DNA of 64,000 nucleotides from Hahella chejuensis KCTC 2396. GTDB lineage: Bacteria > Pseudomonadota > Gammaproteobacteria > Pseudomonadales > Oleiphilaceae. Below the pieces are notes generated by a model. The model ran no database searches, was not told the origin of the DNA, and saw only the letters and a program-made list of their open reading frames with translations. Positions 1 through 8,531 of the stretch are shown in pieces. A program made the position numbers and the translations under genes. The stretch is taken from assembly GCF_000012985.1 (NCBI RefSeq), contig NC_007645.1, positions 5,664,581-5,728,580 on the forward strand, read 5' to 3'. Every line of letters starts with the position of its first letter. Within the stretch, counting starts at the first letter, position 1.

Positions 1-15
1 AGATGGAGAAACGCT

Positions 16-273
16 ATGAGTAAGCAATCGAAGGATAACGAAGCGAACGCCACTGCAAGTAAAGAAAAAAAGGAAGAGATCGACGCCGTCGATGAATTAT
101 CGGATCAGTCCTTCCCGGCCAGCGATCCGCCCTCTTTCACGCCAGTGGACCACTCCGGCCCGCCACGCCATGAAGAGAAAAAGGAAGAGGTAGAGGTAGA
201 TGAGGAAAAGGAAGACAAGTCCCAGAAACGAAACTCCACCTCCCGACCTAAGGCGGATACCGCCAACTCTTGA
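16..273 (+). CDS. Small acidic hydrophilic protein with SFPASDPPSF motif
   Basis: An 85-residue, highly charged protein with no signal peptide and no membrane segment. GGAGAA lies a good distance upstream of the ATG. Residues about 26-42 hold the sequence DELSDQSFPASDPPSFTP. I recognise this short motif from small uncharacterised proteobacterial proteins, but no function is known to me. The rest is low-complexity Lys/Glu repeats and is probably disordered. It ends in a Ser/Arg/Lys tail. The gene stands alone and converges with the metalloprotease gene across a hairpin at 344-365. The function is unknown. The reading is credible because of the ribosome binding site and the conserved motif. Confidence 0.7.
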   Translation: MSKQSKDNEANATASKEKKEEIDAVDELSDQSFPASDPPSFTPVDHSGPPRHEEKKEEVEVDEEKEDKSQKRNSTSRPKADTANS

Positions 274-343
274 GCGCTTATCGCGTTGTCGGTTTGTAAT
301 TTTTACAAACGAAAATCTGTGACGGATACGTCGAATAACGAGA

Positions 344-365
344 GACGGACCTCGCAAGGTCCGTC
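344..365. terminator. Hairpin between convergent genes
   Basis: A perfect 9-bp stem (GACGGACCT / AGGTCCGTC) with the loop CGCA lies between the small acidic protein gene (+) and the metalloprotease gene (-). No good T-run follows on either side, so it may be an imperfect bidirectional terminator. Confidence 0.45.
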
Positions 366-396
366 CCGGGAGCCAGGGATACGTGGTTTTTCATAG

Positions 397-1458
397 TCAG
401 TAGATCGTGATGCTTCTGGGCATCTCCATATAGTTATTGCTTTCAACCGCTTCGGATATCGCATTATTCGGATCGACGATAAACCCGAGCCAGTAGGTTC
501 CCGGCGCCACCGTGGTGGGGATATACAACGTACGGCTGAATGTGCCGGTGAAGCCCTCGGAGCCCCAGGCGCCGTAGTTGGAGCCTAGATAAGTGTCTCC
601 TGTGCTGATGTAATCATTGGTGGAAAGATAGAAGCTGATATCAAACGACTTGGTCGCCGTACTTTGATTGCTGAACGTGAACTGGATAGTGACGTTGGTA
701 CCGCGATAAGCATATGTGGGGCTGGACACCAGTCCGGATGTGCCTGTGCCGGTGCGTTTAAATGCCGAGCCGGCGATGTCGGTTTCTGTGGTGCTGTCGG
801 GATAGATCACCCTCGATCCAAGACGATCGTCCGCCAAGGGGTCCCATTCCTTATAGTGGCCGAGCGGGCCGCTGTTCGGGTAATAGGAGTTCATGGTGGC
901 CATCCAGCGGTTTTCATGCAGGAGCCCCAGGGCGTGCCCTAACTCATGCAGGGCGACGCTTTCAAAGCTGTATGGCGACCCCAGGTTGGAATAATTCAGG
1001 CTGCCCAGGTTCCAACTGATGTTGTTATTGAACCCAATGTCAGTCTCATCAATGCCGTACTGATAACCAAACAGCCAGTAGCAGTGGTAGCGAGTCACCG
1101 TCACCGCCAGGACGCCGCCGCCAAGACTGTTATCAAGATAGACTTCATTACGCCCGTTATTATCGTTATGGCTGCCATCCGTATCACGGTTGACGTAATA
1201 CAAAAACCGGGAGCCTTTTACGTTATTCCAGTGCCACATAGCGTTCTGCAGCCGCGAATCCCAAGTACTGCCCGCCGGGAATGAAGTGGTGCTGATATAC
1301 ATCGTGGTCTGGTTGCCGTTCCATTTGATCGCATTACCGTCGCAAGTGCGGTAGGTGTAGGCTCCTGCGAAAGGCGTCGCAAAGCATAGCGTCGCCAGCA
1401 AGACCAGCCGGGCGTCGCTCAGCCCCGATAGAAGTTTGTGAATAGCTTGACGATACAT
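397..1458 (-). CDS. Secreted matrixin-like zinc metalloprotease with C-terminal CARDB-like domain
   Basis: A 353-residue protein that starts with a signal peptide (hydrophobic stretch about 17-33, cleavage near AGA). Around residues 171-181 it carries HELGHALGLLH, the HExxHxxGxxH zinc site of metzincins, so H171, H175 and H181 should bind zinc and E172 should be the catalytic base. A nearby MATMN may give the Met-turn. The N-terminal sequence resembles matrixins (peptidase M10), without an obvious cysteine-switch propeptide. Residues about 240-353 look like a CARDB/Ig-like beta domain (ISEAVESNNY is typical), likely for adhesion or substrate binding. AGGAGG precedes the start. It lies 71 bp downstream of another secreted-protein gene on the same strand, probably in one operon. 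The substrate is unknown. Confidence 0.85.
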   Translation of the reverse strand: MYRQAIHKLLSGLSDARLVLLATLCFATPFAGAYTYRTCDGNAIKWNGNQTTMYISTTSFPAGSTWDSRLQNAMWHWNNVKGSRFLYYVNRDTDGSHNDNNGRNEVYLDNSLGGGVLAVTVTRYHCYWLFGYQYGIDETDIGFNNNISWNLGSLNYSNLGSPYSFESVALHELGHALGLLHENRWMATMNSYYPNSGPLGHYKEWDPLADDRLGSRVIYPDSTTETDIAGSAFKRTGTGTSGLVSSPTYAYRGTNVTIQFTFSNQSTATKSFDISFYLSTNDYISTGDTYLGSNYGAWGSEGFTGTFSRTLYIPTTVAPGTYWLGFIVDPNNAISEAVESNNYMEMPRSITIY

Positions 1459-1529
1459 AGAAAGTCCTCCTTCTAAACGTACCTGTCTTCGAATAGCCGC
1501 TCGTGACCGGTCAGCGCGTTAACGCATCA

Positions 1530-2390
1530 TCAGTCCCGGTCCATGGACGACCTTGCCCCCTGCTGGGTTCTGCGGGGCAATGCGGAGGCGGCGGATTCAT
1601 CGCTCATGCTGCTGGCGGACGCGCCTGAGCCTGCATCGCGGCCTTTACGTTCAAGCGCCTGCCCCACTTTCACAGAGCGTAACTCCTGAGCGAATGCGCG
1701 CGATTGCGCCTGCTGCCGCAACATGCCAAGAAAGCGGTCCGCACTCATTGGCGCGCCTTTGGCCTCCTGCGGCGCCAACATCGCTGCGCCGCCGTCAGAA
1801 CGACCGGCGCTGGCTTTCGCCTGAGCGCTGCTGGAATTGGTCAAATGGGCGGAGCTGGCTATCTGCGCGCGTTGAGCGTGGCGATTCGCCTTCAGAATCT
1901 CGCCTTTTTCGCCGACGCCATAAACCTCATTACCCACATCGTCGGTGACGATAGCCGCGCCGCGATCATTGTTTTGCAGGCGGAAAACGCCCTGCCCCCA
2001 ACCAACCAGCGGCACCATGCGCTGGCCGTTGCCTTCGACAAACAAAACCACGCGCTCGCCGGCGCTGAACTCGGGACTGCCTTCAACATGCAGACCATTG
2101 CGGCCGTCATAACCGCCGCTCATCATCAGCGTAAGTTCATTGTCGTGATAGACCCCGGCCAGGGTCTCAACGTCCGCCAGGCGGACATAGGTGTACAACT
2201 GCCGGTCCTCAGCCCGTTGCGATACCACTTCCTTCACGGTTCCAACCACAATGCCCTGAGCCTCAGCGACCAACGAATTAAAGTCTTTGTAGATTAACGT
2301 CGTCGCCTGCGCGCTGGCCGCCAGCATCAATGCGGCGAGCAATGGAAGGAGCAACAGACCCGCACCTGAATGTAGGAGTAATTTCTTCAT
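1530..2390 (-). CDS. Secreted protein of unknown function, upstream partner of the metalloprotease
   Basis: A 286-residue protein. I chose the ATG at 2390 because AAGGAG lies 7 bases upstream; an in-frame TTG lies two codons earlier. A signal peptide (LLLLPLLAALMLAASAQA) ends near residue 30. Residues about 32-165 form a globular, beta-rich region (GIVVGTVKEV, YTYVRLADVETLAG, AGERVVLFVEGNG). The last 100 residues are rich in Ala, Ser and Gln and look disordered. I do not recognise a named family. The gene comes just before the matrixin-like protease gene on the same strand, so a link such as inhibitor, chaperone or co-secreted factor is possible. That link is inference from position only. Confidence 0.7.
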   Translation of the reverse strand: MKKLLLHSGAGLLLLPLLAALMLAASAQATTLIYKDFNSLVAEAQGIVVGTVKEVVSQRAEDRQLYTYVRLADVETLAGVYHDNELTLMMSGGYDGRNGLHVEGSPEFSAGERVVLFVEGNGQRMVPLVGWGQGVFRLQNNDRGAAIVTDDVGNEVYGVGEKGEILKANRHAQRAQIASSAHLTNSSSAQAKASAGRSDGGAAMLAPQEAKGAPMSADRFLGMLRQQAQSRAFAQELRSVKVGQALERKGRDAGSGASASSMSDESAASALPRRTQQGARSSMDRD

Positions 2391-2538
2391 TTCCAATCTC
2401 CTTTTAGAGAAATGAGGTGGGTGTTACTAGCAGAGGGCATGAACGCCCTCAAAGGTGATAATAACTCACGTACAAACCATGAAAAGTGCAAAGATTTTGG
2501 CGCCCCCTTAGTGATTGAGGCCGTTCGCCAAGACCCTA

Positions 2539-3126
2539 TCAAAGCTTTTTCAGGTGGTATTGGACTAACTGGCGGGAAATCCCCAAAAGACGCCCCAACC
2601 CCTTCTTGGAGCCGGTGATGGCGATCGCCATCTTAAATATCAGCGTCTCAATTTCTGCGGTAAGTTTTTTCAGGTCCAGCTCATCATCATCGCTGTATAA
2701 CAGCGGGCTGACGATTCTGTTGATGCTGGAAGCCAATGACATAGGAGAGGAAACCGTCTGCAGCACAGCTTGCTCAAATGTACCCAGATCAAAAGGTTTA
2801 TCGATAACGTAAGAAAAGCCACAGCGCATTGCCTGCACGGTATCGGCGCGGGAGGCGTCGGGGGCGATGCCCAGGACAAAAGGCGCGGCGGGAATCAGCT
2901 CCGCATCGCCAAGCAGCGGGACAATGTTACCGCCTTCAAGAACGAAGTCGATCACCGCCAGTACCGGGCGCCACTCCAGTATTTCCCGGCGGGTTTGCTC
3001 TACCGATGCGGTGGTGTGTATATCCGCATGAGGCGCCATTTGCACCAGAGTACGCCGCAGCCTGGCGCATAAAGTCGGGCTCTCCTCGGCCAGCAATATT
3101 CGATTGATTCGCACGCTCAGCGTCAT
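2539..3126 (-). CDS. Response regulator with receiver domain and Fis-type HTH C-terminus
   Basis: A 195-residue protein. The start at 3126 is chosen because AGGAG lies 8 bases upstream; an ATG eight codons earlier is less likely. The N-terminal 120 residues look like a receiver domain: acidic AEE near the start (two Glu in place of the usual Asp pair), a phospho-acceptor Asp in VIDFV, and the conserved Lys in IDKPF. The usual Ser/Thr switch residue is not clear. The last 30 residues (GSKKGLGRLLGISRQLVQYH) look like a Fis-family helix-turn-helix. It probably binds DNA, but no histidine kinase gene is adjacent. It is divergent from hscC across a 394-bp gap containing an inverted repeat. Confidence 0.75.
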   Translation of the reverse strand: MTLSVRINRILLAEESPTLCARLRRTLVQMAPHADIHTTASVEQTRREILEWRPVLAVIDFVLEGGNIVPLLGDAELIPAAPFVLGIAPDASRADTVQAMRCGFSYVIDKPFDLGTFEQAVLQTVSSPMSLASSINRIVSPLLYSDDDELDLKKLTAEIETLIFKMAIAITGSKKGLGRLLGISRQLVQYHLKKL

Positions 3127-3289
3127 CCCGGCCGCTCCTGCCAAATGCAATGGACTCAGCGGGAAAAGAAGCGATTCAACCTGTCCCTGCCAACGCCGGG
3201 CCTCCCTGTCGCATACGGAGAGCGCCGCACAACTGTATCTCGATCACACAACGCTAAACCAGCGGAGCAGCCTCTCCGTTTCGCAGTCA

Positions 3290-3326
3290 ACTGGAAATCG
3301 CTTTCAGGCTTCCCCTGATTTCCAGT
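3290..3326. repeat. Perfect 10-bp inverted repeat upstream of hscC
   Basis: ACTGGAAATC at 3290-3299 and GATTTCCAGT at 3317-3326 form a perfect stem with a 17-base loop. It sits in the 394-bp gap between the divergent response-regulator and hscC genes. It could be an operator or a leader hairpin. I see no other clear feature in this gap. Confidence 0.4.
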
Positions 3327-3520
3327 CTACGACTGCGCCCCATGCATGGACATCCCGCGTTATGGGTAAACGTTGGTTTAGTCACAGCCTGATGGCGCAG
3401 CTACTGGTGACTTGCCGGTTTTGTGCGACATAACGTTATTTACTGCTTCCTGTTCAGAGAATGATCCGTAAAATAGCTGTCTTTTCATTCTTGCGCGCGA
3501 ATAGAGGTTTTCAGAGCAGC

Positions 3521-5224
3521 ATGAGTCTAATTGGAATAGATCTTGGCACCACCAACAGTCTTATCGCTCATTGGGGCGAGCAAGGCGTGGAAATCATCCC
3601 TAACCGACTGGGCGCACGCCTGACGCCTTCAGCAGTCAGCCTCGACGCCGACGGCGCCGTCATCGTCGGCCAGGCTGCGAAAGACCGCCTGGTCACTCAC
3701 CCGGATTTGAGCGTCGCCTCTTTCAAACGCAGAATGGGAACCAACGCCGCCTACACCCTGGGTAAACAAAGCTTCCGTCCGGAAGAGCTCTCCGCGCTGG
3801 TGTTAAAACAACTTAAAGAAGACGCGGAAGCCTATTTGAACGCTCCCGTCACTGAAGCCGTCATCAGCGTTCCCGCCTACTTTAACGACAACCAGCGCTC
3901 CGCCACCAAGCGCGCGGCTGAACTGGCCGGCCTGAAAGTAGAGCGCCTGATCAACGAACCGACAGCGGCCGCCGTCGCCTACGGTCTGCATGACCGCGCG
4001 GAAGACTGCCATTATCTGATCATCGACCTTGGCGGCGGCACTTTTGACGTATCCGTTCTGGAGTTTTTCGACGGCGTCATGGAAGTGCACGCCTCCGCCG
4101 GGGACAACTATCTGGGCGGCGATGACTTTTCGGAAATGCTGGTCAACGACTTCTGTAAGACGCATAACCTCAATATCAAGAAGCTGAGCGGCCAGGAGGT
4201 TAATCGCATTGAGTCCGCCATGGACCGCATCAAGCACCGGCTAACCCGCGAGGAAGCCGCCGACGCCGTCATTCAGATCAACGGCAAAGAATTGAGTTAC
4301 CGGATTACGCGCGCTCAGTTCGAAGATCTGGCGGCGCCGCTGCTGCATCGATTGAGAAAGCCTATCGAGCGCGCCCTGCGCGATTCCAAGTTGACGCCTT
4401 CCGACATCAACGAGGTGATTCTGGTGGGCGGCGCCACCCGCATGCCGGTGATCCGCAGTCTGGTGTCGCGTATTTTACGCCGCTTCCCCCTCAGTCATCT
4501 GAATCCTGATGAAGTGGTCTGTCATGGCGCCGCCGTCCAGGCTGCGCTGAAGAACAAGCATCAGGCGCTGGACGATGTGGTGCTGACGGACGTAGCGCCC
4601 TACACCCTGGGCATCAGCATCTCTATGGCGGTGGAGCGCGGTCAATATGAGAACGGCCACTTTCTGCCCATCATCGAGCGCAACTCAGTGGTGCCTATCA
4701 GCCGTATGGAAGTCGTCAATACGCTGCAGGATAAGCAGACCCAGTTGGAAGTTGAGATTTATCAGGGGGAAAGCCGCCTTGTTAAGAACAACATTCTACT
4801 CGGTAACCTGATGGTGAAAGTTCCGCCTAAAAAAGCGGGCGAAGAGGCGGTGCAGGTCAGATTCACTTACGACGTAAACGGCATTCTGGAAGTCCTGGTG
4901 AAGGTGATGTCTACAGGGGAAGAATATCGAGCCGTCATTGAAAACTCGCCCGGACAAATGTCGGAGAAAGAAATAGAGGCCAGCCTGGAAAAACTAGCTG
5001 CGTTGAAAGTCCATCCACGGGATCAGGCGCAGAATATCGCCCTGCTGGCGCGCGCGGAGCGTTTGTACGAAGAGTCTCTGGGCGACTTGCGCCACACCGT
5101 CGCGGACTTGGTGAGGCAATTTGAACGCGCGCTCGACACTCAGGACCATAAGCATGCGGAAGAGGCCCGCGAGCAACTGGAAAACATCCTCACCCGCATC
5201 GAAGAAGAGGTTAACCCGTTATGA
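3521..5224 (+). CDS. hscC: Hsp70-family chaperone, HscC type
   Basis: A 567-residue DnaK homologue, close in length to HscC and shorter than DnaK. Start chosen at the ATG giving MSLIGIDLGTTNS; an ATG 20 codons upstream would add a tail the family lacks. The ATPase motifs are complete: GIDLGTTNS (phosphate 1), DLGGGTFDVSVL (phosphate 2) and VGGATRMPVI (adenosine region). The substrate-binding beta domain follows from about residue 370, with a short helical lid and no EEVD-like tail. Specialised cytosolic Hsp70 activity is expected, driven by a dedicated J-protein. The next gene overlaps by ATGA and is J-like, matching the HscC/J-protein gene pairing known in other proteobacteria. Confidence 0.9.
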   Translation: MSLIGIDLGTTNSLIAHWGEQGVEIIPNRLGARLTPSAVSLDADGAVIVGQAAKDRLVTHPDLSVASFKRRMGTNAAYTLGKQSFRPEELSALVLKQLKEDAEAYLNAPVTEAVISVPAYFNDNQRSATKRAAELAGLKVERLINEPTAAAVAYGLHDRAEDCHYLIIDLGGGTFDVSVLEFFDGVMEVHASAGDNYLGGDDFSEMLVNDFCKTHNLNIKKLSGQEVNRIESAMDRIKHRLTREEAADAVIQINGKELSYRITRAQFEDLAAPLLHRLRKPIERALRDSKLTPSDINEVILVGGATRMPVIRSLVSRILRRFPLSHLNPDEVVCHGAAVQAALKNKHQALDDVVLTDVAPYTLGISISMAVERGQYENGHFLPIIERNSVVPISRMEVVNTLQDKQTQLEVEIYQGESRLVKNNILLGNLMVKVPPKKAGEEAVQVRFTYDVNGILEVLVKVMSTGEEYRAVIENSPGQMSEKEIEASLEKLAALKVHPRDQAQNIALLARAERLYEESLGDLRHTVADLVRQFERALDTQDHKHAEEAREQLENILTRIEEEVNPL

Positions 5225-6036
5225 ACTGCTGGGCGGTTCTGGGCATAGAAGCCACACAGGACAAGAAAAGCATCAAGCGCGCCTACGCAAAGCTGCTCAA
5301 ACAGATAGACGTTTCGCAGGAGCCGGATAAATTTCAGCAACTGCGCGAAGCCTATGACTATGCGCTCTATTATGCTGAAAGCGGCGCAGCGGACTTGCGA
5401 GCGACACCGGATATGGCGGCGAGTGACGCAGACGAGCGCCGCGCCGACATCCTTCGACAAACGACAGTGGAGGCGCCGGAGCTATCCTACACCACCGTCA
5501 CCTCAGATAATTTACATACGGCCTCAGCGCAGCCATCGCCAATGTCGCCAGCCCAGGAAGCCGAACCGGAGTTCGACCCCTACCGTGAGGCGCACTTTAT
5601 CATGGAGCGTGTGGCGGCGGTTTTCGATGACCCACAGGCGCGCAAAGATACGGCGCAATGGCGGGCGGCCTTGAGCGTCGACGCGATTGAAGACTTCGAA
5701 GTCCGCGACATTGTGCGCTACGACATGTTTGCCTTCGTCGTATCGAAGCTCGATGTCGGCGACTGGAACGCCATTTCCAAAAAGCCGATCACCAGGGATG
5801 TGATTCAATACTTGAATCATGTCTTCCACTGGACTGACTCGGAGCTCGAACTCTCTCAACACTTCGAGCCTCAGGAGATCAACATGGTGATGTACGAAAT
5901 ACACGGTTTCAAAGGTCTGGCGCTGGACAGACAATCCGATGTTGAAAAGCCGCCCCGCCCGATTTGGATGCAGGTTCTCGGCTGGCTGGTCGTCATCAGC
6001 TGCTTCACTTCCATTTTCAGCATGTTCACCAAGTAA
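5221..6036 (+). CDS. J-domain-like membrane protein, putative HscC partner lacking HPD
   Basis: A 271-residue protein whose ATG overlaps the hscC stop (ATGA), so the two are translationally coupled. Residues 1-55 follow a J-domain pattern: WAVLGIEATQDKKSIKRAYA as helices I-II, then QQLREAYDYAL as helix III. The loop that should hold His-Pro-Asp reads IDVSQEPD, so the canonical HPD is missing. The middle is variable and rich in Ala, Thr and Pro, followed by a helical domain. The C-terminus has a single membrane segment (WLVVISCFTSIFSMF). It is likely a tail-anchored cochaperone. The missing HPD raises doubt about ATPase stimulation by the usual route. Confidence 0.75.
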   Translation: MNCWAVLGIEATQDKKSIKRAYAKLLKQIDVSQEPDKFQQLREAYDYALYYAESGAADLRATPDMAASDADERRADILRQTTVEAPELSYTTVTSDNLHTASAQPSPMSPAQEAEPEFDPYREAHFIMERVAAVFDDPQARKDTAQWRAALSVDAIEDFEVRDIVRYDMFAFVVSKLDVGDWNAISKKPITRDVIQYLNHVFHWTDSELELSQHFEPQEINMVMYEIHGFKGLALDRQSDVEKPPRPIWMQVLGWLVVISCFTSIFSMFTK

Positions 6037-6174
6037 ACCACCATTCCTATGCGCGCTGCCGTCCGCAAGCAACGCCGACGGCGCGTGTATACGCCTCGGC
6101 GACACTCACCGACAAGCGTTGAACACGACGCCTTTCGCGCCCGGAAAACCCGGCATACATCCCAGCGTCAATGC

Positions 6175-6192
6175 ATCCTACAACTGTAGGAT
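6175..6192. repeat. 8-bp palindrome with 2-bp spacer
   Basis: ATCCTACA / TGTAGGAT separated by AC. It lies in the 287-bp gap between the J-like gene and the RCC1-repeat gene, about 130 bp before the latter. It may be an operator. I see nothing else distinct in this gap. Confidence 0.3.
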
Positions 6193-6323
6193 TATCACGC
6201 CGGCGCATGTCAACGAGAATAGTTTCACCTTCGCCTTCATGCAGCGATTGGCGTACGTGAAATAAGCGAAGGGGATAGGACATCCGACAGGAAATTATTC
6301 AATATGGAAATAGGGCATATATC

Positions 6324-8459
6324 ATGAATAATAAAACTTTGATCAAGGCATTGACCCTCTCGCTTCCGGCGCTTATCAGCCCCGATGTATTCGGCTTGAC
6401 CCATTGCGCCAGCGACTTTCAGTTCTCCAAGGATCACAACCTTCCAGATAATGTGGTTTCCCTTCAAATCAGCGCCTCCGAGTTTAGCGCTCTGGCTTCC
6501 AAAGACGCGAGAGGCGCGGTGCTTTCAGATATCAACAATAAAGTCTACGAGTGCTTTCAAGACCGTTTTCACTTTATCAATGTAATCAGAAACCTGGATC
6601 GAAATGTAAGTGATGGGGCCAATCAGACCAACTACCATCGGCTTGGCGATTCGAACTCTCAACTCGCAACTATTTTTTACCCTAATCGCAGCAACATCGC
6701 TTATGGCGCCAGCCTCCATGAAATCGGACATACTTGGTCTAACCGCATAGTTGAAGCCAACGATCTGCAAGGCAAATCCGTAGGCGGGCACTGGGGACTC
6801 TCAGACGCTAATGGCGCAGTTGGCGGTTTCGACCCGGACAAACTCACATTCTCATCAGGCGTATATCGCTATGCCGGCTCCAGCATAAACACCCAGTGGG
6901 GAACTAACGCCATTCCTTACTCTGAACTTGAGCTTTACATGATGGGCATATCGGAAAAAACCGCCATCGCGCCTCTCAATGTCTACAGAAATCCCCGTGA
7001 TGTCTCTGTTGGCGCCGACGCCATCACCTTCAAGGCCGACAAGCACGTTTACTCTGTCGAGGACATTGAAGAGTTGGCGTTCAGCAACGTCAATGGATTT
7101 ACAGGATCAAGCGCCAATACATCGTTCAGGTCCATTCATATCGTCGCCACCACCAGCCCACTGACTCAATCAGAATGGGAAGAAGTCAGCACTCAGGTAA
7201 GCTGGTTCACTCATCCCGGGGATGACGGCATATTCGCCGATCAACTGGGTGATAGCGCAGTTGAAAGACTCCATAACTTTTGGGAAGCCACCAAAGGAAA
7301 AGGGAGAATTAACGCAGGCGACTTAACGGGTTTTCTGCTTGGCCCGGGTGAGACCAACCTTCCTCGAACGTCTCGCAAACCTGTCAATGTATGCTGGACA
7401 GGGAACACGAGTGAATATGACGCCTACATCAATGAATCCCTGAGCGAGTTAAATCAAAACTACAACCAGAGATACGGTTTCAAGCTGGGCTGCGGTCTTG
7501 ACGGCGACTCATTCGGAGTACTGGAAATCAATGCTGGAGCTTCATTTCAGATATCCCAGGCCACCATGGATAAGGTCAGCATCAACACCAACACAACTAA
7601 CCCTGGCTGCACTCAAAAATGTTACAAAAATCAGGTGAAAGAACTCATTTTTAAAGGCCTTGCACTTATAGGTTTACTTAAAAATGAAGCGCCTGAAAAA
7701 GTAGCCGCCAAGCACTACCACAGTTGCCAGTTAAAAGACGACAACTCTGTTGTGTGCTGGGGAAGCAACTCATTCGGCGGAGCGGATGCGCCTTCAGAGC
7801 GCTTCAAGCAGGTGACCGTCGGTAACTTTCACTCTTGCGGAATTAAGTTAAATAACGAAGTGCAATGCTGGGGGTATAACGGTAACGGCCAAACTCAGCC
7901 TACTCAGGACGCTTATAAACAAATTACAGGCGGCGACTACGCGACTTGCGGCATTAATAACGATAACGAGACTGTTTGCTGGGGAAGACTAAGTTACCTG
8001 CCGCCGCAGAAAACCAAGGTGAAGCAGCTAAAACTGGGCTCTTATCATAGTTGCGCCATTATGTTAGATGACTCTATTCAGTGCTGGGGAAGCAACTCAA
8101 GCGGTTCCGCAACGCCACCTGCCGGTAAGTTCTCCAAGCTCAGTACAAACTACTCTCAGAACTGCGCAGTAAGCTTTGAAGGGATAGTCAAATGCTGGGG
8201 GCAGAACAATTACGGCCAGACTAACGCCCCAGCCGGAAACTTCGTCGACGTCACCATGGGTTGGGGACACGCATGCGCACTTCGCGCCGACGGCTCCATC
8301 AATTGCTGGGGCTTAAATGAACACGGCCAGGCAACGCCGCCAAACCAGAGGTTCGCGGAAATTCATGCGGGCATGCGACACACCTGCGGCGTAACGTCTG
8401 AAAACACAGTCCAATGCTGGGGCAGAAATGCTGATGGAGAGACTGACGTTCCGCTTTAG
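6324..8459 (+). CDS. Secreted protein with HExxH metalloprotease-like domain and RCC1-type repeats
   Basis: A 711-residue protein with an N-terminal signal peptide (LIKALTLSLPALISPDVFG). At about residues 130-140 the motif HEIGHTW fits HExxH, with downstream His and Asp residues, so the N-terminal half is probably a zinc peptidase domain. From about residue 470 to the end there are about seven repeats of roughly 35 residues, each with a Cys before a central CWG (VVCWGSN, VQCWGYN, IQCWGSN, VKCWGQN, INCWGLN, VQCWGRN). These match the secreted bacterial form of RCC1-like propeller blades, and the paired cysteines may form disulfides within blades. The start has only a weak ribosome site. The next gene, also a large secreted protein, follows after a 72-bp gap with a hairpin. 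The substrate is unknown. Confidence 0.75.
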   Translation: MNNKTLIKALTLSLPALISPDVFGLTHCASDFQFSKDHNLPDNVVSLQISASEFSALASKDARGAVLSDINNKVYECFQDRFHFINVIRNLDRNVSDGANQTNYHRLGDSNSQLATIFYPNRSNIAYGASLHEIGHTWSNRIVEANDLQGKSVGGHWGLSDANGAVGGFDPDKLTFSSGVYRYAGSSINTQWGTNAIPYSELELYMMGISEKTAIAPLNVYRNPRDVSVGADAITFKADKHVYSVEDIEELAFSNVNGFTGSSANTSFRSIHIVATTSPLTQSEWEEVSTQVSWFTHPGDDGIFADQLGDSAVERLHNFWEATKGKGRINAGDLTGFLLGPGETNLPRTSRKPVNVCWTGNTSEYDAYINESLSELNQNYNQRYGFKLGCGLDGDSFGVLEINAGASFQISQATMDKVSINTNTTNPGCTQKCYKNQVKELIFKGLALIGLLKNEAPEKVAAKHYHSCQLKDDNSVVCWGSNSFGGADAPSERFKQVTVGNFHSCGIKLNNEVQCWGYNGNGQTQPTQDAYKQITGGDYATCGINNDNETVCWGRLSYLPPQKTKVKQLKLGSYHSCAIMLDDSIQCWGSNSSGSATPPAGKFSKLSTNYSQNCAVSFEGIVKCWGQNNYGQTNAPAGNFVDVTMGWGHACALRADGSINCWGLNEHGQATPPNQRFAEIHAGMRHTCGVTSENTVQCWGRNADGETDVPL

Positions 8460-8486
8460 CGCATAAACACCCTCTCACTCAAAAAA

Positions 8487-8516
8487 GAAGATCAGTTATA
8501 GATACGACTGATCTTC
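8487..8516. terminator. Hairpin between two secreted-protein genes
   Basis: GAAGATCAGT and ACTGATCTTC form a perfect 10-bp stem. The A-run lies on the 5' side, so the classical terminator shape is for the minus strand. On the plus strand it may attenuate or stabilise transcript ends rather than stop transcription. Confidence 0.4.
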
Positions 8517-8531
8517 TCAAAACAATCCACA

